NCBI RefSeq assembly: GCF_900101095.1 | Contig: NZ_FNFM01000001.1 | Location: forward strand, 124,001 to 188,000 | Length of the DNA: 64,000 nt | DNA from: Actinopolyspora mzabensis | Lineage (GTDB): Bacteria; Actinomycetota; Actinomycetes; Mycobacteriales; Pseudonocardiaceae | Direction: 5' to 3' | Part shown: piece after piece, positions 17,442-24,844 of the stretch | Numbering within the stretch: position 1 is the first letter of the stretch | Layout of the letters: each line of letters opens with the position of its first letter | Notes under the pieces: generated by a model | What the model was told of the DNA's origin: nothing | What the model saw: the letters and a program-made list of their open reading frames with translations, nothing else | Database searches by the model: none | Made by a program: the position numbers and the translations under genes

Positions 17442-18509
17442 ATGCCAATATTATGCAGGCCATCCGTGAGTGTTCCGGAACATGTCATATCAATGGATGA
17501 GACACTGGAGTTGGCCGAACGAGCACACGCGGGGAAGTCGCAGCTTTCCCTGGCGTACCGATTGATCCAGAACACCGGGGTGCAGAAGAGACACACGGTA
17601 CGGCCCGTGGCGGAGACACTTCGACACCCGGGATTCGAGGAACGCAACCGCATCTACGAGCTGGAGTCCAAGAAGCGAACCCCCGAGGTGATCGAACGAG
17701 CTCTGGCTAACGCGAACCTGGCGACACGTGAGATCGACGCGATCATATACGTGTCCTGCACCGGGTTTCTGATGCCTTCGCTGACCGCGTGGTTGATCAA
17801 CACCATGGGGTTTCGCACCGATACCCGGCAGATTCCCATCGCACAACTGGGCTGTGCGGCGGGTGGCGCGGCGATCAATCGCGCCCACGACTTCTGCGTG
17901 GCCCATCCCGAGAGCAATGTTCTGATCGTTTCGTGCGAGCTGTGTTCCCTGTGCTACCAGCCCGATGACGACGACGTCGGTTCACTACTGTCCGACGGGC
18001 TGTTCGGCGATGCGGTCGCGGCCGCCGTCGTTCGAGGGAGCGGGGGTTCAGGGGTGGCATTGGAGCGCAATTCCTCCTACCTCATCCCGGACACCGAGGA
18101 CTGGATCTCCTACGATGTACGTGACACCGGATTTCACTTCCGGCTGGACCGTCGGGTGCCGGGGACGATGGAACCGCTCGCCCCGGTGCTGAACGAGTTC
18201 GCTGCAGGGCACGGTTGGGATGTCCGCAACCTCGACTTCTACATCATCCACGCCGGTGGCCCGAGAATTCTGGATGACCTCGGCGAGTTCCTCGACGTCG
18301 ACCGGAAGATGTTCCGCCACAGCTGGGCCACTCTCGTCGATTACGGCAATATCGCTAGTGCGGTCGTGCTCGACGCGCTGCGGAGGCTGTTCGAGGAGGA
18401 CATGCCGTCCGAGGGAGCTTCCGGCATGATCGCAGGTTTCGGTCCCGGGATCACCGCCGAGATGGCGGTGGGTCGTTGGAGCGTTGATTCGTCGGAAATT
18501 TCCGGCTGA
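17442..18509 (+). CDS. rppA: Type III polyketide synthase, 1,3,6,8-tetrahydroxynaphthalene synthase
   Basis: 355 residues, nearly collinear with RppA of Streptomyces. The catalytic triad falls at Cys138 (QLGCAAGG), His270 (HAGGPRILD) and Asn303 (YGNIAS), the same numbers as in RppA. Other signature stretches are LCRPSVSVPEHV, IQNTGVQ and the C-terminal GFGPGITAE. The enzyme condenses five malonyl-CoA to THN in the cytoplasm and so supplies the aromatic core for the cluster. Codon 4 is the rare TTA. A decayed copy of the 3' end lies at 8190-8450 on the other side of the cluster. Confidence 0.95.
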   Translation: MPILCRPSVSVPEHVISMDETLELAERAHAGKSQLSLAYRLIQNTGVQKRHTVRPVAETLRHPGFEERNRIYELESKKRTPEVIERALANANLATREIDAIIYVSCTGFLMPSLTAWLINTMGFRTDTRQIPIAQLGCAAGGAAINRAHDFCVAHPESNVLIVSCELCSLCYQPDDDDVGSLLSDGLFGDAVAAAVVRGSGGSGVALERNSSYLIPDTEDWISYDVRDTGFHFRLDRRVPGTMEPLAPVLNEFAAGHGWDVRNLDFYIIHAGGPRILDDLGEFLDVDRKMFRHSWATLVDYGNIASAVVLDALRRLFEEDMPSEGASGMIAGFGPGITAEMAVGRWSVDSSEISG

Positions 18510-18553
18510 GTTCCTCGGGTCCGGTTCGAACGGACGACCGGGAAGTGACGAGT

Positions 18554-18655
18554 ACGAGCGGTTTCTCGCCCTGTCGGGGCGAAGCGGAAACCGATCACCA
18601 GGATGCGGGAATCAATCCGCGGCACCACGACGGCGGTCGCGAACCGCGTCAGCGA
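18554..18655 (+). pseudogene. Decayed 5' fragment of the MomA-like cupin gene
   Basis: Downstream of the intact PKS the DNA resembles the first ~100 bases of the cupin gene at 8510. Shared exact blocks include gagcggt, tcggggc and gatcacca, in the same order and nearly the same spacing. The start codon equivalent is ACG (18554-18556) instead of ATG, and the frame is lost. It runs up to the leader of the haloperoxidase gene. It mirrors the left border, where the cupin is intact and the PKS decayed. Confidence 0.75.
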
Positions 18656-18692
18656 AATCTATAAACCATCGAATGCAGAAAGGTCGCACCCC

Positions 18693-20240
18693 ATGGCGTC
18701 CTCCGGGAATTCTTCGGCCTCCTCCTACTCACTGCAACGCAGATCGGTGCTAGCCGGTGCGGCTACCGCGGCTCTGCTTCCGTTCGGGAGTATCGGCGTC
18801 GCCAACGCGCGTCGGTCCAGCCCTTCGGCATCGCAGACGACATCCGATTTCGACCTCGACAACGACAATTTCATCAGCTATTTGTCCGATAATTCCGACA
18901 CTTCGGCGGTATCGGATTTCATCGCTCCGATGGACGTGACCATCCTGATTCGCTACACCTGCATGGCGCACAACGCGTGGTTCGACGCGCTCGCGCCGTA
19001 CCACCCGACGGCGGTCGGTGTTTACTCGAAGCTCGGACGTCGTCCCCGAAGCGAAGCCCGCACCAACAGGAACAAGAACATCGCGGCCCTCTACGCCTGG
19101 CGCCACGTCATGCAAAGCGTGGTACCCGCCGGGATGCCGACCTATCGGGCGTTGGTCTCCTCGTTCGGGCTGGATCCCGACGACGACTCGGAGGATCCGA
19201 CCACTCCGGTCGGTATCGGGAACCTGGCCGGTAAGGCCGTCGTGGAGGGACGCCTGCGGGACGGCATAAACCAGCTCGGTGACGAGGGAGTCCGGTACAA
19301 CGGGAAGCCCTACCAGGACTACACCGGATACCGGCCCGAGAACAGTGCCTACGAGTTGCGCAACCCTTCCCGCTGGCAGCCGGAACTGCTGGAACACGGC
19401 CGTCGCCTCGGGAACGCCGATGGCGACAAGGGCATGTTCATGATCCAGGTCTTCACCACCCCGCAGCTGCGGCTGACCACGCCTTACACCTACGAGGACC
19501 CGAGCCATTTCCGCCTTACTCCCCCGCACCACAGCGATCACACCAATCGGGCCGCCTACAAGCGTTCGGTGGACGAGGTGCTGCGTGCCTCGGCCGGGCT
19601 CACCGAAGAGCAGAAGGTGAAGTCGGAGTTCTTCGACAACAAGTTCCTGGGCGTCGGGATGTCGGTCCTGGCCGCGGCCAGGAACCACGAACTGGATCTG
19701 GACGGTTGGGTGCAGCTGTTGATGGTGACCGGGGTGGCGATGCTGGACGGCCTGATCGCCTGCTGGCACCACAAGACCGGTTTCGACGCCGTGCGCCCGT
19801 TCAGCGCGGTCCAGCACGTTTACGGCGACACCGAGCTGACGGCTTGGGGCGGCCCCGGGAGGGGAACCGTCAACGATATCCCCGCCAACGAGTGGTCCAG
19901 CTATCTGAACGTGGGCAACCACCCCGAGTACCCGTCCGCCTCCACGACGGTCCTGTCCGCAGAGGCGCAGGCCGCGCGCCGCTACCTCAACTCCGACTCC
20001 CTGAACTGGTCGTACACCTATCCGGCGGGGTCGTCACTGGTTGAGCCCGGAATCACCCCCTCCAACGACCTCCGGTTCGGTTGGCGCACCTGGACCGACT
20101 TCGTGCAGGACGGCAGCGACAGCAGGGTTTGGGGCGGGGTGCACTTCTCGAAATCGGCGGACAACTCCATCGGTTTCGGCACGCAGTTCGGTGACTTGGC
20201 TTACCAGTACGTGCAGCGTCACATCGACGGCAACGTATAG
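18693..20240 (+). CDS. Vanadium-dependent haloperoxidase homologue with altered active site, Tat-type signal
   Basis: 515 residues. The N-terminus has SLQRRSVLAGAATAALL, a twin-arginine-like signal as in Streptomyces NapH proteins. Vanadate-site residues seen: Lys361 and Arg368 (KTGFDAVRP), Ser415, then Arg478 and His484 (SRVWGGVHF). In the P-S-G-H motif the Gly and catalytic His are Ala416 and Ser417. The ATG at 18693 (AGAAAGG upstream) is preferred; the earlier in-frame ATG at 18603 lies in the cupin remnant. Homologues chlorinate, cyclise or (NapH3) isomerise THN meroterpenoids. The lost His suggests a non-halogenating role. Confidence 0.88.
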   Translation: MASSGNSSASSYSLQRRSVLAGAATAALLPFGSIGVANARRSSPSASQTTSDFDLDNDNFISYLSDNSDTSAVSDFIAPMDVTILIRYTCMAHNAWFDALAPYHPTAVGVYSKLGRRPRSEARTNRNKNIAALYAWRHVMQSVVPAGMPTYRALVSSFGLDPDDDSEDPTTPVGIGNLAGKAVVEGRLRDGINQLGDEGVRYNGKPYQDYTGYRPENSAYELRNPSRWQPELLEHGRRLGNADGDKGMFMIQVFTTPQLRLTTPYTYEDPSHFRLTPPHHSDHTNRAAYKRSVDEVLRASAGLTEEQKVKSEFFDNKFLGVGMSVLAAARNHELDLDGWVQLLMVTGVAMLDGLIACWHHKTGFDAVRPFSAVQHVYGDTELTAWGGPGRGTVNDIPANEWSSYLNVGNHPEYPSASTTVLSAEAQAARRYLNSDSLNWSYTYPAGSSLVEPGITPSNDLRFGWRTWTDFVQDGSDSRVWGGVHFSKSADNSIGFGTQFGDLAYQYVQRHIDGNV

Positions 20241-20331
20241 CCTCGATTCTCCCCGCGGCCACGGTCCGGATCGGACGCACCGCCGAGCGGTCCGGGCCGC
20301 GGTGCGAGTTCCGCGCTTCCGATGAGGCCGG

Positions 20332-20369
20332 ATGGCGGTGCCGGGTACGGGAGGCCCCGGCACCGCCAT
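20332..20369. terminator. GC-rich hairpin between convergent genes
   Basis: Perfect 14-bp arms (20332-20345 and 20356-20369) with a 10-base loop. It lies after the haloperoxidase stop codon and before the convergent DUF2000 gene. There is no T-run. A second, looser inverted repeat (CCGCGGCC/GGCCGCGG) is at 20253-20302. It probably ends transcription of the cluster. Confidence 0.6.
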
Positions 20370-20562
20370 GGCCGAGCTCGCGCTGCCCGCCGGGTTTCGT
20401 CCGTCGGCTCCGCCCGCTCGTTCCTGCCCGGAGACACCGCCCCACGGCATAGCCGGATTCGTCGCGTCATTTCTCGTTCTCACCGGGTGGGGAGGATTTC
20501 GGTTCATCCGTGGTGGGCGGTTCCGGCCGGGCACTCAGGGTCGGGCAGTTGTGGTCGGGCGG

Positions 20563-20994
20563 TCAAGGATGCATCCGCGCGCCCTTGACAATCTTGTCCA
20601 CGACGTTGCGCGGTCCGTACACGCCCACTCCCACCGGATCGAGCTTTTCCCGCGGAACGGTCCGAACCGCGGCGCGGTTGTCCCGGTCGTTGCCGGTGCC
20701 GAACAGCTCGGAGGTGAACACCGCCACGGCCGTGTTCCGCGCGACGGCGCGGGAGTGCGCTCGGGTCACCACCTCCCCGCTGCCCTCGAAGATCAGCACC
20801 GGCTGCCGGAACATCGACAGGTACTCGGTTTCGTCGGCGTCCCGGTACGGCTCGCCGATCACCTCCGGGCTCCTCGTGCCGAGTCCGCTCACCAGGAACG
20901 CGGTCACGTTCAGCCGCTGCCAGGTCGCCAGGTCCTCGCGCAGCAGCACGGCGATCTTCGTGTCGAACCGTATCGGGGAGGTCTCCGCTGTCAT
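20563..20994 (-). CDS. DUF2000 family protein
   Basis: 143 residues from the ATG at 20994. RFDTKIAVLLREDLATWQRLNVTAFL is the family's N-terminal signature, followed by PVLIFEG and a long helical C-terminus. Longer versions of the frame would overlap the divergent AraC gene. DUF2000 genes are commonly found divergent from an AraC regulator, as here. Cytoplasmic, function unknown. Confidence 0.85.
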   Translation of the reverse strand: MTAETSPIRFDTKIAVLLREDLATWQRLNVTAFLVSGLGTRSPEVIGEPYRDADETEYLSMFRQPVLIFEGSGEVVTRAHSRAVARNTAVAVFTSELFGTGNDRDNRAAVRTVPREKLDPVGVGVYGPRNVVDKIVKGARMHP

Positions 20995-21043
20995 GGGGAG
21001 ATCGTGTCCCGCCGCCCGCGAGCGAGTCTTGTACGTTCTTTGC

Positions 21044-21841
21044 ATGGTCACCAGTTCGGGAGTGGCTGCGTGGCGTCCACCTGTGCCCGGGATCGTGGAG
21101 GCCTACCACGCTCACCTCGTGGAGCACGCCTATCCGATGCACGCCCACGACTCGTGGACGCTGCTGCTGGTGGACGACGGGACGGTGCGCTACGACCTGC
21201 ACCGCCACGAGCACGGCGCGCTGCGGAGCCTGGTTACGCTGTTGCCGCCGCACGTTCCGCACAACGGCACGCCCGTCACCCCGCAGGGGCTCAGGAAGCG
21301 AGTGCTCTACCTGGATCCCGGCCAGTTCGGCGAGGATCTCGTGGGACTCGCGGTGGACGCGCCCACCATCGACGATCCGCTGCTACTGCGTCGCATTCGG
21401 CAGCTGCACGACTCGCTGCTGCTGCCCGGCGACACGCTGGAAGCCGAGAGCAGGTTGACCCTGGTCACCGAGCGACTGCGCCGCCACCTGGGCGAGCGCA
21501 CCCGGACGGCGGAACCGATCGACCACGCGAAACCCGCCGTGCGACTGCGCGAGCTGCTGGACGAACACCTCGTCGAAGGAATCACGCTCCGGCGGGCGGC
21601 GAATCTGCTGCACACCCACCCAGCACATCTCGTCCGGGCTTTCAGCGGGGAGTTCGGCACCCCGCCGCACCAGTACCTGACCGGGCGCAGGGTCGATCTC
21701 GCCCGCCGGTTGCTGCTCGACGGGATGGCACCCCGGTTCGCGGCCACGGCGGCGGGATTCTACGACCAGTCCCACCTCGGCAGGCACTTCAAGCGAGTGA
21801 TCGGCACGAGCCCGGTGCGGTTCGCTCGTTCCGGCGAGTAG
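21044..21841 (+). CDS. AraC family transcriptional regulator
   Basis: 265 residues. The N-terminal part is a cupin-like ligand domain (YHAHLVEHAYPMHAHDSW, then LLPPHVPHNG). The C-terminal 100 residues form two helix-turn-helix units, with ITLRRAANLLHTHPAHLVRAF and AATAAGFYDQSHLGRHFKRV. It is divergent from the DUF2000 gene and most likely controls that gene and itself. There is no sign that it regulates the biosynthetic cluster, although it is adjacent. Confidence 0.92.
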   Translation: MVTSSGVAAWRPPVPGIVEAYHAHLVEHAYPMHAHDSWTLLLVDDGTVRYDLHRHEHGALRSLVTLLPPHVPHNGTPVTPQGLRKRVLYLDPGQFGEDLVGLAVDAPTIDDPLLLRRIRQLHDSLLLPGDTLEAESRLTLVTERLRRHLGERTRTAEPIDHAKPAVRLRELLDEHLVEGITLRRAANLLHTHPAHLVRAFSGEFGTPPHQYLTGRRVDLARRLLLDGMAPRFAATAAGFYDQSHLGRHFKRVIGTSPVRFARSGE

Positions 21842-21921
21842 GGCCGTGCCGGATTCAACCGCCGAAGGGCTCGGGGCCGAAGCGGCCCCACGCCACGAAG
21901 GCGGTGCCGTTGCGAGGCGGG

Positions 21922-22317
21922 TCAGGGCAGCGGTGGTAGATCCAGTGGTCGCACCCAGGTTTTGAGGCACCCGGCGATGGCGGGTACGTCGAGCTGCCCC
22001 TCGGCGACATCGACGACCAGGGCCACGACCGTCCCCTGATCGGCAGGGTGCAGGTGACAGCCGTTGAGCCGGTAGAACACATCGGTGGCCGACCAGGCAG
22101 TACGTTTGTTGCCGTCGAGGAACGGATGGTTCCGAGCGAGGCCGTGCAGCGGGGCCGATGCCTTTTCGCTCAACGTGGGGTAGGCGTCGCCACCGAACGC
22201 ACTGGCCTGTGGACGCAGCACGGCTCCTTCGAGCAGCCCGAAATCGCGAAGCGCGTCGGAACCGACAAAGTGGGCGTTCATCGCCTGCACGTCGTCGGCG
22301 GTAAGAAACCAGGTCAC
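21922..22317 (-). CDS. doc: Doc-type toxin (Fic/Doc family)
   Basis: 131 residues, GTG start. The Fic-fold signature reads NHPFLDGNKRTAW, matching HxFx(D/E)GNKR. Length fits Doc ('death on curing') toxins, which phosphorylate EF-Tu in known cases. It starts 4 bases after the stop codon of the antitoxin gene, a classical toxin-antitoxin operon order. All key residues are present, so the toxin looks functional. Confidence 0.9.
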   Translation of the reverse strand: MTWFLTADDVQAMNAHFVGSDALRDFGLLEGAVLRPQASAFGGDAYPTLSEKASAPLHGLARNHPFLDGNKRTAWSATDVFYRLNGCHLHPADQGTVVALVVDVAEGQLDVPAIAGCLKTWVRPLDLPPLP

Positions 22318-22321
22318 GAAG

Positions 22322-22543
22322 TTACAGGTCCTTGAGCTTGTCCAGGGCCACGGCGTGTTGTTCGAGCGTGGTTTCGAAAGCCGAGCGAACCGTGTCCGGC
22401 CGGGCGTGTTCCCGCAGGTACTCCGCGATGGCGCGTTTGACGACCTCGTTGACGGACGTGTTGCTCGCGAAAGCCGCCGTGCGCAGTGCTTCGGCCATCT
22501 CGGTCGGCAGACGTAATGTCATCCCGGTTGTGTCAGCGGTCAT
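22322..22543 (-). CDS. Ribbon-helix-helix antitoxin partner of Doc
   Basis: 73 residues from the ATG at 22543; AAGGAGG stands nine bases upstream. TGMTLRLPTEMAEALRTAA followed by NEVVKRAIAEYLREH is a ribbon-helix-helix DNA-binding domain. The C-terminal 25 residues (FETTLEQHAVALDKL) would neutralise the toxin. The usual partner of Doc is Phd; here the antitoxin is of RHH type instead, a known alternative in actinomycetes. Confidence 0.88.
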   Translation of the reverse strand: MTADTTGMTLRLPTEMAEALRTAAFASNTSVNEVVKRAIAEYLREHARPDTVRSAFETTLEQHAVALDKLKDL

Positions 22544-22560
22544 TATCAATCACCTCCTTG

Positions 22561-22584
22561 TGACACCATGGTCCCATGGTGTCA
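22561..22584. promoter_or_regulatory. Perfect palindromic operator of the Doc operon
   Basis: TGACACCATGG (22561-22571) and CCATGGTGTCA (22574-22584) are exact 11-bp inverted repeats separated by 2 bases. The site lies about 18 bases upstream of the antitoxin start, where RHH antitoxins bind to autoregulate their operon. Confidence 0.85.
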
Positions 22585-22814
22585 CGGCCGCGTCGAGGTG
22601 AGGCGCGATCCGGGTAGCCGCCACTGCCGTAGCGGGTCAACCGCGGGAGGACTCGGATCCGAAACGGGCCACGCGTGAAGGCGGCCCTCGTCGGGTAGCG
22701 CGGATTCGCGACGACGGCGGTCCGCTCCTCGCGACGGAGACGGGGATCATCGCGCCGCCCGGCAGCGACACCCAGCAGCGATACCCGGCGGCGATCCCCG
22801 TGGAATCGATCCCC

Positions 22815-24416
22815 TCAGGCGCCCACTTCCTCGGTTTCCGAGTGCCGCGCCTCGCCCGGCACGTGCCTGCCCAGCAGCCGCAGGCCGAGCAGCAGCACCG
22901 CGATCGAGACCAGGAAGGAGGCCCACCACGGGAAGCCGAACCCGATCGGCAGCAGTCCGACGACCACCGCGACCGCCCCCGCGTAGAGGGCGTAGGGGAT
23001 CTGGGTGCGCACGTGGTCGACCACATCGCACTGCGAGGCCAGGGAGGAGATCACCGTGGTGTCCGAGATCGGTGAGCAGTGATCGCCCCACACCGCTCCG
23101 GCCAGCACGGTGGCCACGCTGGCGTAGATGATCGGGTGCCCTCCCGCGGTCTCGGCCCCCTGCGCCTGCAGCAGTGACCATGCCAGCGGTACCGCGAGCG
23201 GCGTAAGGATGCCCATGGTTCCCCAGCTCGTGCCGGTGGCGAACGCGACGGCGGCCGCGAGCAGGAACAGGATCACCGGCAGCAGCGGCGCGGGCAGCGC
23301 CTCGCTGAGCGCGCCCGCCAGGAACTCGGCGGTCTCGAGCTTCTCGGTCAGCGAGGACAGCGCCCAGGCCGCCGAGAGGATGATGACCACGTACAACACC
23401 GACTTGATCCCGGCGAACCACGCGTCCACGAACTGCCCCAGCGAGAGCAGCCGTTGGCCGAAGCTCAGCACCGCCGCGACGAGCAGCGCCACGAAGGAAC
23501 CCCATACCAGCGCGGCGAACGGATCCCCGGCGCCCATGATCTCGAGGACGGTGCTGCCGCTGCCGGTGGTCAGCAGTCCCACGAAGGTCGTCACCACCAG
23601 GGCGAGGATCGGAACCAGCGCGTTCAGGAAGCGGTGCGGAGTTCGTTCCCCGGGGCGCAGCTCGGTCTCGGTGTCCGCACCGGATCCCAGGTTCGAGCCC
23701 GGACGCAGCACCGTGCCCGACTGTCTGGCACGCTGCTCGGCCCGCGCCATCGGGCCGAAGTCGCGTCGGCTGCCGGCGATCGCGAACACGAGCACCACGG
23801 CCAGCACCGGGTAGAAGGCGTAGCGCAGCGAGCTGACGAACACGGCGAAGCCGCTCTGTTCGAGCCCGATCCTGCCGACCGCGTCGTCGACCAGTCCGAC
23901 CTGGTAACCGATCCAGGTGGTGAAGAGACCGCACGCGGCCACCGGTGCGGCGGTGGAGTCCACTATGTAGGCGAGCTTCTCCCGCGAGATCCGCAGCCGG
24001 TCGGTGATGGGGCGCATCGTGTTGCCCACCACGAGGCTGTTCGCGTAGTCGTCGAAGAAGATGGCCAGCCCCAGACCGCCGGTCGCGAGTTGGCCCCGCC
24101 TGGGGGTGGCGGCCCAGCGCGTCACCAGTTTCACGATGCCGTCGGTACCGCCGTTGCGCCGGATCACCCCCACGAGGCCACCGATCATCGTGGTGGCTAC
24201 GACGATCATCACGTGGTCCCGGTCCGCGAGCGCGTCGACGATGTACACGCCCACCGTGTCCAGCAGTGAAGTGCCGAGTCCCGTGAGGGTGGCTCCTTCC
24301 AGCAGCCAGGCCCCGAGCCAGACTCCGGCCAGCAGCGCGGGGATGACCTGCCGTGTCAACAGCGCCAGGGCGATCGCGAGCAGCGGAGGCAGGATCGACA
24401 GCCACGTCGCGGTCAT
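22815..24416 (-). CDS. NhaC-family Na+/H+ antiporter
   Basis: About 533 residues. The ATG at 24416 has AAAGGAA upstream; a longer frame from 24581 reads through a tandem repeat and is not credible. Twelve or so hydrophobic helices, with conserved family stretches FFDDYANSLVVGNTMRP and FATGTSWGTMG and GDHCSPISDTT. The protein exports Na+ in exchange for protons at the cytoplasmic membrane. It stands alone. A 20-bp tandem repeat precedes it. Confidence 0.92.
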   Translation of the reverse strand: MTATWLSILPPLLAIALALLTRQVIPALLAGVWLGAWLLEGATLTGLGTSLLDTVGVYIVDALADRDHVMIVVATTMIGGLVGVIRRNGGTDGIVKLVTRWAATPRRGQLATGGLGLAIFFDDYANSLVVGNTMRPITDRLRISREKLAYIVDSTAAPVAACGLFTTWIGYQVGLVDDAVGRIGLEQSGFAVFVSSLRYAFYPVLAVVLVFAIAGSRRDFGPMARAEQRARQSGTVLRPGSNLGSGADTETELRPGERTPHRFLNALVPILALVVTTFVGLLTTGSGSTVLEIMGAGDPFAALVWGSFVALLVAAVLSFGQRLLSLGQFVDAWFAGIKSVLYVVIILSAAWALSSLTEKLETAEFLAGALSEALPAPLLPVILFLLAAAVAFATGTSWGTMGILTPLAVPLAWSLLQAQGAETAGGHPIIYASVATVLAGAVWGDHCSPISDTTVISSLASQCDVVDHVRTQIPYALYAGAVAVVVGLLPIGFGFPWWASFLVSIAVLLLGLRLLGRHVPGEARHSETEEVGA

Positions 24417-24484
24417 CTGGTTCCTTTCGGGCGGTGGCCGGGGCTTTCCGTTGTGGAAGGCCGGTAGCGGAGGTTGTCCGGATC

Positions 24485-24543
24485 CGCTGGGTACTCCCAA
24501 CACACGCTGGTTACTCCCAACACACGCTGGGCACCCCAACACA
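24485..24543. repeat. Three tandem copies of a 20-bp repeat upstream of the Na+/H+ antiporter
   Basis: Units at 24485-24504, 24505-24524 and 24525-24543 share CGCTGG, a variable pair, then ACTCCCAACACA. The third copy is one base shorter and slightly diverged. The array lies 69-127 bases upstream of the antiporter start codon, so it is in its leader or promoter. Confidence 0.85.
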
Positions 24544-24735
24544 CGGTGCATGAATCCGGTCACCGCGAGTGGGTGTGACATACGGTAGCTTTACTCGATC
24601 GAGCGACAAATAGTTACTCGTTGCTTCATTCCGCCGGATAATCGTACTTCGTTGCGCACACCGTGCTGATATTTGCGCGCCGATGTCCGGTGAAAGTTTC
24701 TCGTGACCGACCGCGTTCCGGATCTCGTCATCGGT

Positions 24736-24785
24736 CAGTCGGTTGACTGATTTAAATCAAGTGATTAAATTAGCTGACTGAAAAG
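24736..24785. promoter_or_regulatory. AT-rich operator cluster for the TetR gene
   Basis: TGATTTAAATCA (24748-24759) is a perfect palindrome. CAGTC/GACTG (24736-24749) forms another inverted repeat, and GATTAAATTAG follows. The base composition contrasts sharply with the GC-rich surroundings. It lies about 85 bases upstream of the TetR start. Confidence 0.55.
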
Positions 24786-24844
24786 TTGGCGGCGGGACTT
24801 ACGCCGCGTCGGGGCGTCGGGGAGTGGTGTCGACGAGGATGGCC

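Larger units (their letters stand above)
24417..24844. other. Regulatory region between NhaC and TetR genes
   Basis: No gene. It holds a three-copy tandem repeat (24485-24543), a less GC-rich stretch after 24570, and an AT-rich palindromic operator region near 24736-24785. Confidence 0.6.

Noticed and set aside
18603-18692. Upstream ATG of the haloperoxidase gene (30 extra residues)
   Set aside because: This ATG lies in the decayed cupin sequence. The ATG at 18693 has a ribosome site and gives a normal twin-arginine-like N-terminus.
21044-21841. AraC regulator as the cluster-specific regulator
   Set aside because: It is divergent from a DUF2000 gene, its usual partner, and separated from the cluster by a terminator-like hairpin, so local control of DUF2000 is the simpler reading.
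24485-24543. Tandem repeat considered as a CRISPR array
   Set aside because: Units are directly adjacent without unique spacers, so this is a simple tandem repeat. No cas gene is in the window.
22815-24581. Longer N-terminus for the Na+/H+ antiporter
   Set aside because: The extra 55 residues are encoded by the tandem repeat and lack family resemblance; the ATG at 24416 has a good ribosome site.
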